A stretch of 64,000 nucleotides of DNA, taken from Rhizobium sullae (GTDB taxonomy: Bacteria; Pseudomonadota; Alphaproteobacteria; Rhizobiales; Rhizobiaceae). Below, in pieces: positions 1 through 9,191 of this stretch. How positions within the stretch are numbered: position 1 is the stretch's first letter; every line of letters starts with the position of its first letter. The notes under the pieces are model-generated. The model worked only from the letters and a program-made list of their open reading frames with translations, had not been told where the DNA came from and ran no database searches. The translations under genes and the position numbers were made by a program. The stretch is from NCBI RefSeq assembly GCF_025200715.1, contig NZ_CP104143.1:1736001-1800000 (forward strand), given 5' to 3'.

Positions 1-784
1 CCATGCCGGGATAGCGGCGGCCTTCAGAGACAGCCAGATAGAGCGCATCGTCGCGCGTCGCGGCGCCGAAAGCGGAGAGATAATTCTTGCGGAAGCGGCT
101 GATGGTATCCGGCGTCAGTGTCACTTCGCTCATCGGGTTGAGATCGAGCGAGCGTACCTGCCCGGTCGTGCGCTGGCTTGCCGGATCGAAGCTGCGGATG
201 CTTTCCAGCGTATCGCCGAAGAAATCGAGGCGGACCGGCTCTTCCGAACCCGGCACGAAAACGTCGAGGATGCCGCCGCGCACTGCATATTCGCCGACTT
301 CACGCACGGTCGCAACGCGCTCGAACCCGTTCCGCTCCAGACGGCCGGCGAGGTCGTCCATGCGCACCTGGTTGCCGGGACGCGCCGAGAATGCCAGGCT
401 CTCGATCACATTCTGCGGCGCCACCTTCTGCAGCATGGCGTTGACTGTAACGAGCACGATTGCCGCATGCGGCTTCTTGCGATGGGCAATCAGGCCGCTC
501 AGCGCCGCCAAACGGCGGGCCGAGGTATCGGCGCTCGGGGAAACACGGTCGTAAGGCAGGCAGTCCCATGCGGGCAGCGTCAGGACCGGAATGTCGGGCG
601 CAACAAAGCCGAGCATCTGCTCCAGATCGGCCATGCGCTGCCCGTCGGAAAGCACATAGGCGACCGGTCCGCCTGCACGCGCCAGTTCGGCCAGCAGAAG
701 CGGCTCCAGGCCGCTCGGCAGGTTGCCGATCGTCAGCGGCTCGGCGGCAGCTGCGAGCTTGCTTGCGTCAAATCCTGAGATCAT
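1..784 (-). CDS. mfd: Transcription-repair coupling factor Mfd, N-terminal part (runs off window)
   Basis: About 261 N-terminal residues are present, starting MISGFDASKLAAAAEPLTIG; the rest lies beyond the left edge. Mfd is an ATP-dependent translocase that removes RNA polymerase stalled at DNA lesions and recruits UvrA. The visible part matches the UvrB-like N-terminal module: I read VLTLPAWDCLPYDRVSP, then EVGEYAVRGGILDVF and EEPVRLDFFGDTLESIRSFD, all typical of the Mfd/UvrB damage-recognition region. The ATG overlaps the TGA of sdhE by four bases (ATGA), so the two genes are probably translationally coupled, as in other rhizobia. The helicase motifs are outside the window; identity rests on this N-terminus and the neighbours. 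Confidence 0.93.
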   Translation of the reverse strand, partial: MISGFDASKLAAAAEPLTIGNLPSGLEPLLLAELARAGGPVAYVLSDGQRMADLEQMLGFVAPDIPVLTLPAWDCLPYDRVSPSADTSARRLAALSGLIAHRKKPHAAIVLVTVNAMLQKVAPQNVIESLAFSARPGNQVRMDDLAGRLERNGFERVATVREVGEYAVRGGILDVFVPGSEEPVRLDFFGDTLESIRSFDPASQRTTGQVRSLDLNPMSEVTLTPDTISRFRKNYLSAFGAATRDDALYLAVSEGRRYPGM

Positions 785-1098
785 TCGGGCTTCCTGGGTG
801 CGGTATCGGCCGGGTATTCGAAATCCGGCTTGAAGGCGGTGAGCCGCCGGAACATAGGTGTTTGAAAGCGCTCCGGCACCGGCCATGTGCCCATAACCCA
901 GCGCAGAAGGTCGTTGTCTTCCTCGCCCATGATGGTTTCGAGCTCGTCGAGCGCCGCCTCGGACAAAGTTGCGATCTCGGCTTCGGCGAACTGACCGAAC
1001 ACAAGATCCATCTCGCGCAGCCCGCGATGCCAACAGCGGAACAATATGCGGCGGCGGCGCGCGTCGAGACCGGCACTCGAGAGTGTCACACCTGTCAT
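781..1098 (-). CDS. sdhE: FAD assembly factor SdhE (succinate dehydrogenase assembly factor 2 family)
   Basis: A 105-residue protein of the SdhE/Sdh5 family, which helps insert covalent FAD into the SdhA flavoprotein subunit in the cytoplasm. The family signature is seen as RRRRILFRCWHRGLREMDL, containing the conserved R-G-x-x-E-M-D-L, followed by the acidic DELETIMGEEDNDLLRW segment. The ATG was chosen over an upstream extension because it has an AGGAAGG ribosome binding site and starts just before the conserved region. It is the first gene of an sdhE-mfd pair (ATGA overlap) and is divergent from recG; the 91 bases between them should hold both promoters. Length is normal for the family. Confidence 0.93.
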   Translation of the reverse strand: MTGVTLSSAGLDARRRRILFRCWHRGLREMDLVFGQFAEAEIATLSEAALDELETIMGEEDNDLLRWVMGTWPVPERFQTPMFRRLTAFKPDFEYPADTAPRKPE

Positions 1099-1189
1099 GG
1101 CATTACCTTCCTGTTGATGCGCCTCTATAGCCCCTCGAAAGCGGCTTGTCAGCCTTGCCAATGCCCTATTGTTCATCGCATCTTGCAGC

Positions 1190-3295
1190 ATGCGCCCGAC
1201 CATTCTCGATCCGCTGTTTTCTCCCGTTTCGGCTCTTCCGGGCGTCGGGCCGAAGATTGCCGAGCTGCTGGTGAAGCTGCTAGGACGCGAGAACCCTGAA
1301 GATACGCGGATCATTGACCTGCTTTTCCATGCGCCGCATTCGCTGATCGACCGGCGCAACCAGCCGGGAGTTGCGCGCGCGCCGCAAGGAGCGATCGTGA
1401 CGATCACGGCGCGGGTCGACCGGCATCAGCCGCCACCGCGAGGCAAGAGCAATATCCCCTACCGCGTCTTCCTGCACGACGAGACAGGCGAACTCAACCT
1501 CGTCTTCTTCCGCGGGCAGGCGGCGTGGCTGGACAAGCAGCTTCCGATCGACGAAGAGGTTGTCGTCAGCGGCAAGATCGACTGGTTCAATGGCCGGGCG
1601 ACGATGGTGCACCCGGACTACATCGTAAAGGCCGGCGATACGGAGAACCTGCCGCTCGTCGAGCCGGTCTATCCACTGACGGCCGGGCTCTCGCCGAAGA
1701 CGCTACGCAAGATCATCGAGGCCGCGGTACTTCGCATGCCGGAGCTGCCGGAATGGATCGATCTTTCGCTGGCGCAGGCACAGGGATTGCCATCGATTTC
1801 CGACAGCTTCCATATGCTGCACGAACCGCGTGATTCGGCGGACGTCGATCCGCAGGCCCCTGCCCGGCGCAGGCTCGCCTATGACGAATTCCTTGCCGGT
1901 CAGCTATCGCTCGCGCTGGTGCGCCAGCGGCTTCGCAAGGTCGCCGGGCATCCGGTCCATGCCACCGGCAAAATCAGCGGCAAGATCCTGCAGGCACTGC
2001 CCTTTTTGCCCACGCGCAGCCAAACCGTGGCGATTGCCGACGTCCTGAAGGACATGGCTGGCGAAGAACGCATGCTGCGGCTGCTCCAGGGCGACGTCGG
2101 ATCCGGCAAGACGCTGGTGGCGTTAATGGCCATGGCAGCGGTAATCGAGAGCGGCGGACAGGCCGTTCTGATGGCTCCCACCGAAATCCTTGCGCGACAG
2201 CACTACGCGACGATCTCCAAATTCGCCGCTTCTGCCGGTCTTGGTATCACGGTGCTGACCGGCCGCACCAAGGGACGCGAGCGCGACGATATCCTGGAGC
2301 GCATCGCCTCAGGCGAGGCTCAGATCATCATCGGCACGCATGCGCTCTTCCAGGAGAGCGTCAACTACAAGAACCTGATGCTGGCGGTCGTCGATGAGCA
2401 GCATCGCTTTGGCGTGCACCAGCGTCTGCGGCTGACCGCGAAGGGCATCTCGCCGCATATGCTGGTGATGACCGCGACCCCCATTCCACGCACGCTGGTG
2501 CTTGCCGCCTTCGGCGACATGGATGTCTCAAAGCTCACCGAAAAACCCGCCGGACGCAAACCGATCCAGACGATCACCATCCCCAGTGAACGCACCAGCG
2601 AGATCGTCGATCGGCTAAAGAGCGCGCTTGCCGAGGGCAAGAAAGCCTATTGGATTTGCCCGCTGGTCGAAGAATCCGAAGAACTCGACCTTATGTCTGC
2701 AGAAGAGCGGCACGCGACATTGGTCTCCGCCCTCGGTCCAGGCATCGGCCTCATCCATGGCCGCATGAGCGGGCCGGAGAAAGATGCCGTGATGCTGGCG
2801 TTCAAGAACGGTGAACTCAGACTGCTGGTGGCGACCACCGTCGTCGAAGTCGGCGTCGACGTGCCGGACGCGACGATCATGGTGATCGAGCATGCAGAAC
2901 GCTTCGGCCTCTCGCAGCTCCATCAGCTTCGCGGCCGCGTCGGCCGCGGCGACGAAGCCTCGACCTGCATCCTGCTGTACAAAGGCCCGCTCGGCGAAAC
3001 CGGCCATGCGCGGCTTTCGATCTTGCGGGAAACGGAGGACGGTTTCAGGATTGCCGAGGAGGATTTGAAGCTGCGCGGCGAAGGCGAATTGCTCGGCACC
3101 CGCCAATCCGGCACACCCGGCTTCCGGATCGCGAGCCTGGAAGCCCATGCCGACCTTCTGGAGATCGCCCGCAGAGATGCTGTCTACCTGATCGAGCGCG
3201 ACCCGGAACTGACGAGCGAACGCGGTACGGCAGTCCGCACCCTGCTCTATCTATTCAGGCGCGACGAAGCGATCCGCTTTCTTCGCGCGGGCTAG
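1190..3295 (+). CDS. recG: ATP-dependent DNA helicase RecG
   Basis: A 701-residue superfamily 2 helicase that remodels stalled forks and Holliday junctions. In order I see the N-terminal wedge/OB region (SALPGVGPKIAELL near residue 20), Walker A GDVGSGKT near residue 300, the DEQH box in VVDEQHRFGVHQR near residue 400, motif III MTATPIPRTL, and C-terminal motifs including TTVVEVGVDVPDA and QLRGRVGRG. Length is normal for RecG. The start at 1190 (MRPTILDPLF) fits the usual family N-terminus; an upstream ATG at 1169 would add seven unlikely residues, and the ribosome binding site is weak for either. The 3' end overlaps the convergent DUF502 gene by 45 bases. Confidence 0.95.
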   Translation: MRPTILDPLFSPVSALPGVGPKIAELLVKLLGRENPEDTRIIDLLFHAPHSLIDRRNQPGVARAPQGAIVTITARVDRHQPPPRGKSNIPYRVFLHDETGELNLVFFRGQAAWLDKQLPIDEEVVVSGKIDWFNGRATMVHPDYIVKAGDTENLPLVEPVYPLTAGLSPKTLRKIIEAAVLRMPELPEWIDLSLAQAQGLPSISDSFHMLHEPRDSADVDPQAPARRRLAYDEFLAGQLSLALVRQRLRKVAGHPVHATGKISGKILQALPFLPTRSQTVAIADVLKDMAGEERMLRLLQGDVGSGKTLVALMAMAAVIESGGQAVLMAPTEILARQHYATISKFAASAGLGITVLTGRTKGRERDDILERIASGEAQIIIGTHALFQESVNYKNLMLAVVDEQHRFGVHQRLRLTAKGISPHMLVMTATPIPRTLVLAAFGDMDVSKLTEKPAGRKPIQTITIPSERTSEIVDRLKSALAEGKKAYWICPLVEESEELDLMSAEERHATLVSALGPGIGLIHGRMSGPEKDAVMLAFKNGELRLLVATTVVEVGVDVPDATIMVIEHAERFGLSQLHQLRGRVGRGDEASTCILLYKGPLGETGHARLSILRETEDGFRIAEEDLKLRGEGELLGTRQSGTPGFRIASLEAHADLLEIARRDAVYLIERDPELTSERGTAVRTLLYLFRRDEAIRFLRAG

Positions 3296-3979
3296 CAGTC
3301 TCGGCTTTCCCGGAACCGGTTCATTGGACGGCTTGGCCGGAAAGTCTGGCGCCACGAGGCCGCCGGAAACCAGCAGCTTGGCGCCGTCTTCCGCACTCAT
3401 GTCGAGCACGACGATCTTTTCGCGCGGCACGAATATCAGAAAGCCCGCGGTCGGTATTGGCGTCGGCGGCAGGAACACGCTTACCATATCCTGGCCCATG
3501 GCGTTGAACTTCGAAGCGATCTCGCCCTTTGCATCGGTCGCGATGAACACCAGCGCCCAGAGGCCGGGACTCGGATATTCGATGAGGCCGACCTTCTTGA
3601 AAGAGTTGCTTTGCTCCTTCAACACCGTCTCGAATATCTGCTTCACGCTCTTGTAGATGCTGCGCACTAGCGGTACGCGGCGCACGACTGACTCACCGAA
3701 CTGCACGATGGTCTGGCCGATGAGGTTCTTGCCGAGAAAACCGATGATGGTGATGAAGATCATCGCGATCACCAGGCCGGAGCCGGGTACGGCGAAATTC
3801 AGGTAGCTGTCAGGATCGTAGCGCGCCGGAATATAGGGCTTCACCCAGCTGTCGGCCCACCGGACGACGGACCAGGTCAGCCACAGCGTGATCGCAATCG
3901 GGGCACAGATGATAAGGCCCGCAAGGAAGTTGTTTCTCATGCGGGTCGCTATCGGCAATCGGGGCAGTTTGTGCGTCAT
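3251..3979 (-). CDS. DUF502 family inner-membrane protein
   Basis: A 242-residue protein of the DUF502 family, whose function is unknown. Two hydrophobic segments are visible: NFLAGLIICAPIAITLWLTW near residue 15, and GLVIAMIFITIIGFLG near residue 75. A soluble domain follows, with the family-typical PLVRSIYKSVKQIFETVL and LIEYPSPGLWALVFIATDA. The C-terminal tail is rich in Pro, Lys and Arg. Its stop lies 45 bases inside recG on the other strand, so the two reading frames overlap tail to tail. It is downstream of glmU-glmS on the same strand but 115 bases away, so co-transcription is possible but not shown. Confidence 0.85.
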   Translation of the reverse strand: MTHKLPRLPIATRMRNNFLAGLIICAPIAITLWLTWSVVRWADSWVKPYIPARYDPDSYLNFAVPGSGLVIAMIFITIIGFLGKNLIGQTIVQFGESVVRRVPLVRSIYKSVKQIFETVLKEQSNSFKKVGLIEYPSPGLWALVFIATDAKGEIASKFNAMGQDMVSVFLPPTPIPTAGFLIFVPREKIVVLDMSAEDGAKLLVSGGLVAPDFPAKPSNEPVPGKPRLLARAKKADRFVAPE

Positions 3980-4094
3980 CGCTCGCGATGAACTCCCTTG
4001 AATCTACCGGCTGTCGTGATCAGGGCTCCCCCGCACCCGGAACGAAGCTGCCAGAATTCGGCCCCTTCCACAAGCCTTCCGGCGGCTTTCTGAT

Positions 4095-5921
4095 TCACTC
4101 CACCGTGACCGATTTCGCGAGATTACGCGGCTGGTCTACATCCGTGCCCATGAAGACCGCGGTATGGTAGGCAAGCAGCTGGATCGGGAGCGAAAAGATC
4201 ATCGGCGCAATGATCTCAGGGACGTTCGGAAGCGCGATAGTCGCCATCGTCGGCAGCTTGGAGGCAGCAGCACCTGCTTCGTCGGTGATGAAGATGATCC
4301 GGCCGCCACGGGCTGCGACTTCCTGCATGTTCGAAACTGTCTTTTCGAAGAACCGGTCGTAGGGCGCGATCACAATGACCGGCATATTCTCGTCGATCAG
4401 CGCGATCGGCCCGTGCTTCAGTTCACCGGCCGCATAGCCTTCCGCATGGATATAGGAAATCTCCTTGAGCTTCAGTGCGCCTTCCATCGCCAGCGGGAAG
4501 CTGGTGCCGCGACCGAGATATAGCACGTCGCGGCACTTGGAGAGTTCGCGCGACAGGCTTTCCATCTGCGGCTGCACGAGATTCAGCACGCGGCTCATGA
4601 TGCGCGGCATTTCAGCAAGTTGCCGGACGAGCGCCTTTTCCTCGTCGGCGCTGACGGTGCCGCGCGCCTTGCCGGCACCGATTGCCAGTGAGGCAAGGAC
4701 CGCCAGCTGGCAGGTGAAGGCCTTCGTTGAAGCCACGCCGATTTCGGGGCCCGCCATGATCGGGAACACGGCATCGGATTCGCGCGCAATGGTCGATTCC
4801 TGCACGTTGACCACCGCACCAATCTTCAGACCGTTCTCCTTGCAATAGCGGAGCGAGGCGAGTGTATCAGCGGTCTCGCCGGACTGTGAGATGAAGAGCG
4901 CCGCCTGCGACGGCTGCAGCGGCATCTCGCGATAGCGGAATTCCGAGGCGACGTCGATCTCGACCGGCAGCCGAGCATAGCGCTCGAACCAGTATTTGCC
5001 GATCAGTCCGGCGAGATAGGCCGTGCCGCAAGCCGAGACCGCAAGGCTGCTGACCGCCCTGAAGTCAATCTCAGGCGCATTGGCGCCGATCGTGTTCTCG
5101 GCAAAATTCATATAATGGCTGAGCGCGTGGGAGATTACCTCCGGCTGCTCGTAGATTTCCTTCTCCATGAAGTGACGATGGTTGCCCTTGTCGACGACAT
5201 AGGCGGTCGCCTGCGAAATCTGCCGCGGTCGGTTTACCGGGTTGCCGGAGAAGTCGACGATCGTAGCGCCTTCGCGGGTAATGACCGCACAGTCGCCGTC
5301 GACGAGATAGGTGATTTCGTTGGTGAAGGGCGAAAGAGCGATCGCATCGGAACCAAGAAACGTCTCGCCGTTGCCGAAACCAACGGCAAGCGGCGGGCCG
5401 GAGCGTGCCGCCAGGAGCGTGCCCGGATCGCTCTGCAGCATGACGACGAGCGCATAGGCGCCTGTCACGCGGTTCAGCATCCTCAGCATAGCAGCGCGGG
5501 GCTCAAACCCTTCGCGCAGGTATTTCGCCATCAGGTGGGCGACGACTTCGGTGTCGGTCTGGCTTTCGAAGACGGCACCATCGGCGTTGAGCTCGTCACG
5601 CAGTTCCGAGAAGTTTTCGATAATGCCGTTGTGGACGACCGCCACGCCCTCGACGAAATGCGGGTGCGCATTGGTCTCGTTCGGAACGCCGTGGGTTGCC
5701 CAGCGCGTATGAGCGATGCCGGTCGTACCGGGCAGCGGCTCGGCGTCGAGGCGCTTCTCGAGATTGAAGAGTTTGCCCTCGGCGCGGCGGCGGTTCATCA
5801 CGCCTTCGTGGATGGTGGCGACTCCCGCCGAATCGTAACCTCGATATTCGAGCCGCTTCAGCGCATCGACCAGACGTTCCGCAACCGGCTGGCCGCCGAC
5901 GATCCCCACAATGCCGCACAT
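4095..5921 (-). CDS. glmS: Glutamine--fructose-6-phosphate aminotransferase (isomerizing)
   Basis: A 608-residue enzyme converting fructose-6-phosphate and glutamine to glucosamine-6-phosphate, the first step toward UDP-GlcNAc for peptidoglycan and lipid A. The N-terminal nucleophile Cys2 is in MCGIVGIVGG; GYDSAGVA and IAHTRWATHG belong to the class II glutaminase domain. Two sugar isomerase (SIS) domains follow, with SACGTAYLAGLIGKYWFE and SQSGETADTLASLR in the first and LGRGTSFPLAMEGALKLKEI in the second, ending AKSVTVE. Length is standard. It lies 96 bases downstream of glmU on the same strand; the pair catalyse early and late steps of the same pathway. No glmS ribozyme was recognised in the 5' region. 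Confidence 0.97.
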   Translation of the reverse strand: MCGIVGIVGGQPVAERLVDALKRLEYRGYDSAGVATIHEGVMNRRRAEGKLFNLEKRLDAEPLPGTTGIAHTRWATHGVPNETNAHPHFVEGVAVVHNGIIENFSELRDELNADGAVFESQTDTEVVAHLMAKYLREGFEPRAAMLRMLNRVTGAYALVVMLQSDPGTLLAARSGPPLAVGFGNGETFLGSDAIALSPFTNEITYLVDGDCAVITREGATIVDFSGNPVNRPRQISQATAYVVDKGNHRHFMEKEIYEQPEVISHALSHYMNFAENTIGANAPEIDFRAVSSLAVSACGTAYLAGLIGKYWFERYARLPVEIDVASEFRYREMPLQPSQAALFISQSGETADTLASLRYCKENGLKIGAVVNVQESTIARESDAVFPIMAGPEIGVASTKAFTCQLAVLASLAIGAGKARGTVSADEEKALVRQLAEMPRIMSRVLNLVQPQMESLSRELSKCRDVLYLGRGTSFPLAMEGALKLKEISYIHAEGYAAGELKHGPIALIDENMPVIVIAPYDRFFEKTVSNMQEVAARGGRIIFITDEAGAAASKLPTMATIALPNVPEIIAPMIFSLPIQLLAYHTAVFMGTDVDQPRNLAKSVTVE

Positions 5922-6017
5922 GCAAATGTCCCCAACGCTTTGAAAATAACGAGGCCAGTCCTAGCGATTTTCTGTTATTTCTCAATAAGTCAGCCAGTCA
6001 CTTTCGATTTCCGGCCG

Positions 6018-7382
6018 TTACTCAGCCTTGGTTTGCTTCGCGGCCTTGATCGCCAGTGCCCGTTCGCGGATCGCCTTGCCGCGTTCGGGTTTGACTTCCT
6101 GGCGCGCCCGGCCGAAAGCGAGCGCCTCGGCAGGGACATTGTGGGTGATGACGCTGCCCGATGCAATATAGGCGCCGTCGCCAATACTGACCGGAGCAAC
6201 CAGCGCACTGTTGGAGCCGATGAAGGCGTTGGCGCCGATGCGGGTCTCGTGCTTGTTCACGCCGTCATAATTGCAGGTGATCGTACCCGCACCGATATTG
6301 GCTCCGGCGCCGATGACCGCATCGCCGATATAGGTCAGGTGGTTGACCTTGGCGCCCTTGCCGATCTGCCCGTTCTTCACCTCGCAGAAATTGCCGACCT
6401 TCGATCCCTCCCCGAGATCAGCGCCCGGCCGCAGGCGTGCAAAGGGACCGACCGCCGCACCGGCACTCACATGCGCGCCTTCGATGTGGGAAAAAGCATG
6501 GATCACCACGCCGCCATCGACGACCGAGCCCGGACCGAAGACCACATTCGGCTCGATCAGCACATCCTGGCCGATGACGGTATCGTGGGATAGGAAAACT
6601 GTTTCCGGCGCGATCATCGTCACGCCGGAAATCATCAGTTCGTGACGGCGGCGTTCCTGCCAGAAATGCTCGATCGTCGCGAGTTCTGCCCTGTTGTTGC
6701 AGCCCGTCATTTCCACTTCCGGGGCATCGACGGCCGTCACCCGGCCACCGAGCGAGCGGGCAATCTCGACGAGATCCGTTAGGTAGTATTCGCCTTTGGC
6801 GTTGCTGTTTTCGATGCGCGCAAGAAGATCGAGCGCCTTGCGGCCGTTGATCGCCATCAGGCCGCTGTTGCACCATTTGACGGCACGCTCGGCGTCAGTC
6901 GCGTCCTTCTCCTCGCGGATCGCGATCAACTCGCCGTCCTTGACGAGCAGGCGGCCGTAGCCTGTTGGCTTGTCCGTATGGAAGCCTAAGACGACGATGT
7001 CGCAGCCATCCGCCAGTCCCTGGCGCGCGGCCTTCAGCGGTCCCTCGGTCTGCAACGGCACGTCGCCATAGGTCACCAGGACATCGTCGTAGCCTCGAGC
7101 GATCGCTTCGCGTGCTGCAAGGACGGCATGTCCTGTTCCGAGGCGCTCCTCCTGCAGATGCGCCTCGACCTCGACTCCGCCGATCCTGGCCGCCTTCGCG
7201 ACCTCATCGGCATCGCGCCCGACGACGACGGCGACTGACGAAATACCGGCCTTTGCCACGGCATCCACGACATGGGCGATCATCGGCCGGTTGGCGACCG
7301 GATGCAGCACCTTCGATTTCGAGGACTTCATTCGGGTGCTGTCGCCGGCGGCAAGAATGACGGCAAGGCAGGTGCGTTCCAT
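6018..7382 (-). CDS. glmU: Bifunctional UDP-N-acetylglucosamine pyrophosphorylase / glucosamine-1-phosphate N-acetyltransferase
   Basis: A 454-residue cytoplasmic enzyme making UDP-GlcNAc from glucosamine-1-phosphate, acetyl-CoA and UTP. The N-terminal nucleotidyltransferase shows [20 protein letters not shown], a variant of the usual LAAGxGTRMxSxxPKVLH loop with Ser for the second Gly. It continues with [10 protein letters not shown] and the EYYLTDL motif. The C-terminal left-handed beta-helix acetyltransferase has repeated hexapeptides ([47 protein letters not shown]). The first gene of the glmU-glmS pair. The C-terminus is Lys/Ala-rich, as is common in rhizobia. Confidence 0.96.
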   Translation of the reverse strand: MERTCLAVILAAGDSTRMKSSKSKVLHPVANRPMIAHVVDAVAKAGISSVAVVVGRDADEVAKAARIGGVEVEAHLQEERLGTGHAVLAAREAIARGYDDVLVTYGDVPLQTEGPLKAARQGLADGCDIVVLGFHTDKPTGYGRLLVKDGELIAIREEKDATDAERAVKWCNSGLMAINGRKALDLLARIENSNAKGEYYLTDLVEIARSLGGRVTAVDAPEVEMTGCNNRAELATIEHFWQERRRHELMISGVTMIAPETVFLSHDTVIGQDVLIEPNVVFGPGSVVDGGVVIHAFSHIEGAHVSAGAAVGPFARLRPGADLGEGSKVGNFCEVKNGQIGKGAKVNHLTYIGDAVIGAGANIGAGTITCNYDGVNKHETRIGANAFIGSNSALVAPVSIGDGAYIASGSVITHNVPAEALAFGRARQEVKPERGKAIRERALAIKAAKQTKAE

Positions 7383-7458
7383 AGGCAGGCTCCGGGAATC
7401 CGTTGTTCAGCTCTGCCTCATAGCAGCAAGGCGAACGGGCGACAAAGATGAAATTGAA

Positions 7459-8211
7459 TCAGACCGGAACCTTGGCGAGCGCCGCATAGGCCTCTCGGAT
7501 ATGCTCCCGCCCTTCGATGATGACGTCTTCCATTGCCTTGCGGGCGCCGACAACGTCTCCAGCAACGATCGCGTCGACAATGCGCATATGCGTCTCTGCG
7601 ATGGTGGAGAAGCCGTTCTGCGACTGCGGCGTGCTCAGCCGGAACATGCCGACGAGCGCGGCCTCGATCAGACTTCCAAGCGTGCGCATGAACGGGTTGT
7701 GAGATGCATCAGCAATGGCAAGATGGAATTTAAGGTCGGCGAGCGCCAGGCTTTCCGTCGTATGGCCGGGCTCGGCCATATCGAGCGCCAATGCGCGCAG
7801 CGTCGCGATGTTATCGGCGTTTGCCCGTTCTGCCACAAGGCCCGCGGCGAAAGGCTCCACGGCAAGTCGGATGTCATAGAGTTGCAGCAGGAATTCCTCG
7901 GTGACGCCATGGTCGAAATGCCAGGAGATGATCTCGCTGTCGAACATGTTCCAGAGGTTCTTCTCCGTTACACGCGTGCCGACGCGCGCCTTGGCAACGA
8001 CCATGCCTTTGGCCGCAAGCGTCTTCATCGTTTCCCGAAGGACGGTGCGGGAGACCTTGAAGCGTTGCGCAAGCTCGACGTCGCCGGGCAAAATCGAGCC
8101 GACCGGATAGGTTCCGGCGACAATGGCCTTGCCGAGCTCGTCCACGACCTGCGCGTGGCTCGTGCGGGCCTTGCGGCCGGTCCTTCGTGTCTCAAGCAAT
8201 CGGTTGCGCAA
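7459..8211 (-). CDS. GntR (FadR/FCD subfamily) transcriptional regulator of the adjacent sugar transporter
   Basis: A regulator of about 250 residues with an N-terminal winged helix (SILPGDVELAQRFKVSRTVL, then LAAKGMVVAKARVGTRV) and a C-terminal FCD effector domain (LYDIRLAVEPFAAGLVAERA; LKFHLAIADASHNPFMR; ETHMRIVDAIVAGD). I place the start at a TTG preceded by GGAGG with 5-base spacing; the longer open frame runs far into yjfF and lacks a comparable ribosome binding site. The TTG lies 11 bases after the yjfF stop, so the regulator is the last gene of the ytfQRT-yjfF operon. Its likely target is the inverted repeat before ytfQ (12857-12882), which is inference. Effectors of this subfamily are usually small carboxylates or sugar acids. 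Confidence 0.88.
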   Translation of the reverse strand: MRNRLLETRRTGRKARTSHAQVVDELGKAIVAGTYPVGSILPGDVELAQRFKVSRTVLRETMKTLAAKGMVVAKARVGTRVTEKNLWNMFDSEIISWHFDHGVTEEFLLQLYDIRLAVEPFAAGLVAERANADNIATLRALALDMAEPGHTTESLALADLKFHLAIADASHNPFMRTLGSLIEAALVGMFRLSTPQSQNGFSTIAETHMRIVDAIVAGDVVGARKAMEDVIIEGREHIREAYAALAKVPV

Positions 8212-8222
8212 TAAGTCCTCCG

Positions 8223-9191
8223 TCAGGCGTACCTCTTGTTCAAACTGGACAAGAACAGGATGGCCTTTTGCATCAGGATAAACGCAAAGAGCAAAAGGCC
8301 GATCAGGATTTTCGTCCACCAGCTCGAGAGCGTCCCATCGAAGGTGATGTATGTCTGAATGAGCCCCTGTATCAGGAGACCGATGAAGGTTCCCGCCACG
8401 AATCCTGCTCCCCCGGTCAGAAGAGTTCCCCCAATGACCACCGCCGCGATGGCGTCAAGCTCGACGCCAACCGCAGCCAGGGAATATCCGGCAGACGTAT
8501 AGAGCGAAAAAACGATTCCGGATAGGCCCGCCAAAAAGCCGGAGAGCGCATAGATCCGGATGGTCGTCGGGCCGACCGGCACTCCCATCAATTCCGCCGT
8601 CTGGACGCCGCCGCCGAGTGCGTAGACATTGGCTCCGAAACGGGTGCGATGGGCGACGAAAATGCCTGCGATGAAAACCAACAGCATGACGCCGCCGACC
8701 AAAGTCAGGCGCCCGCCGCCCGGCATACGGTAATAGATGCTAGTCAGCATTGAATAGTAGTCGTGGTTGATGGGAATGCTGTCGATCGAAAGCACATAGG
8801 ACATGCCGCGCGCCAGGAACATGCCGGCGAGCGTCACGATGAAGGCCGGCATCTTCAGATAGTGGATCACCGCACCCATCAGTCCGCCGAAGGCAGTGGT
8901 GATGGCCAGAACCAGCGCGAAGGCCGCCAGCGGATGGATCGAAGTGTCCCGCAGCACGACGGCAAGGAACACGCCGGTGAAGGCGATGACCGAGCCGATC
9001 GAAAGATCGATGCCGCCCGAGATGATGACGAAGGTCATGCCGACCGCGGCAATGCCGAGGAACGCATTGTCGGTGAGTAGATTGCCGGCGACGCGGGTCG
9101 AGAGCATGTTCGGGTACTGCAGCGCGCAGGCCGCATAGGAAAGGACGAAGATGACGATGGTTGCCAGAAGCGGCAGGTATTTCGAGTTCAT
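8223..9191 (-). CDS. yjfF: Sugar ABC transporter permease, YjfF type
   Basis: A 322-residue inner-membrane permease of the ribose/galactofuranose (RbsC-like) family. It has a hydrophobic N-terminus (LPLLATIVIFVLSYAACALQ) and multiple membrane spans, with the family segments VIISGGIDLSIGSVIAFTG, LALVLAITTAFGGLMGA and AAVVIGGTLLTGGAGFVAGT. The ATG overlaps the TGA of ytfT by four bases. With ytfT it should form the heterodimeric channel, energised by YtfR and fed by the binding protein YtfQ. The E. coli system imports galactofuranose; the substrate here is inferred from order and family only. Confidence 0.92.
   Translation of the reverse strand: MNSKYLPLLATIVIFVLSYAACALQYPNMLSTRVAGNLLTDNAFLGIAAVGMTFVIISGGIDLSIGSVIAFTGVFLAVVLRDTSIHPLAAFALVLAITTAFGGLMGAVIHYLKMPAFIVTLAGMFLARGMSYVLSIDSIPINHDYYSMLTSIYYRMPGGGRLTLVGGVMLLVFIAGIFVAHRTRFGANVYALGGGVQTAELMGVPVGPTTIRIYALSGFLAGLSGIVFSLYTSAGYSLAAVGVELDAIAAVVIGGTLLTGGAGFVAGTFIGLLIQGLIQTYITFDGTLSSWWTKILIGLLLFAFILMQKAILFLSSLNKRYA

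Noticed and set aside
4095..6017. glmS ribozyme or other riboswitch upstream of glmS
   Set aside because: The 96 bases between glmU and glmS show no recognisable conserved fold, and the ribozyme is typical of Firmicutes.
5115..6593. A 492-codon plus-strand frame
   Set aside because: Antisense across glmS and glmU, both of which are intact and well matched to their families.
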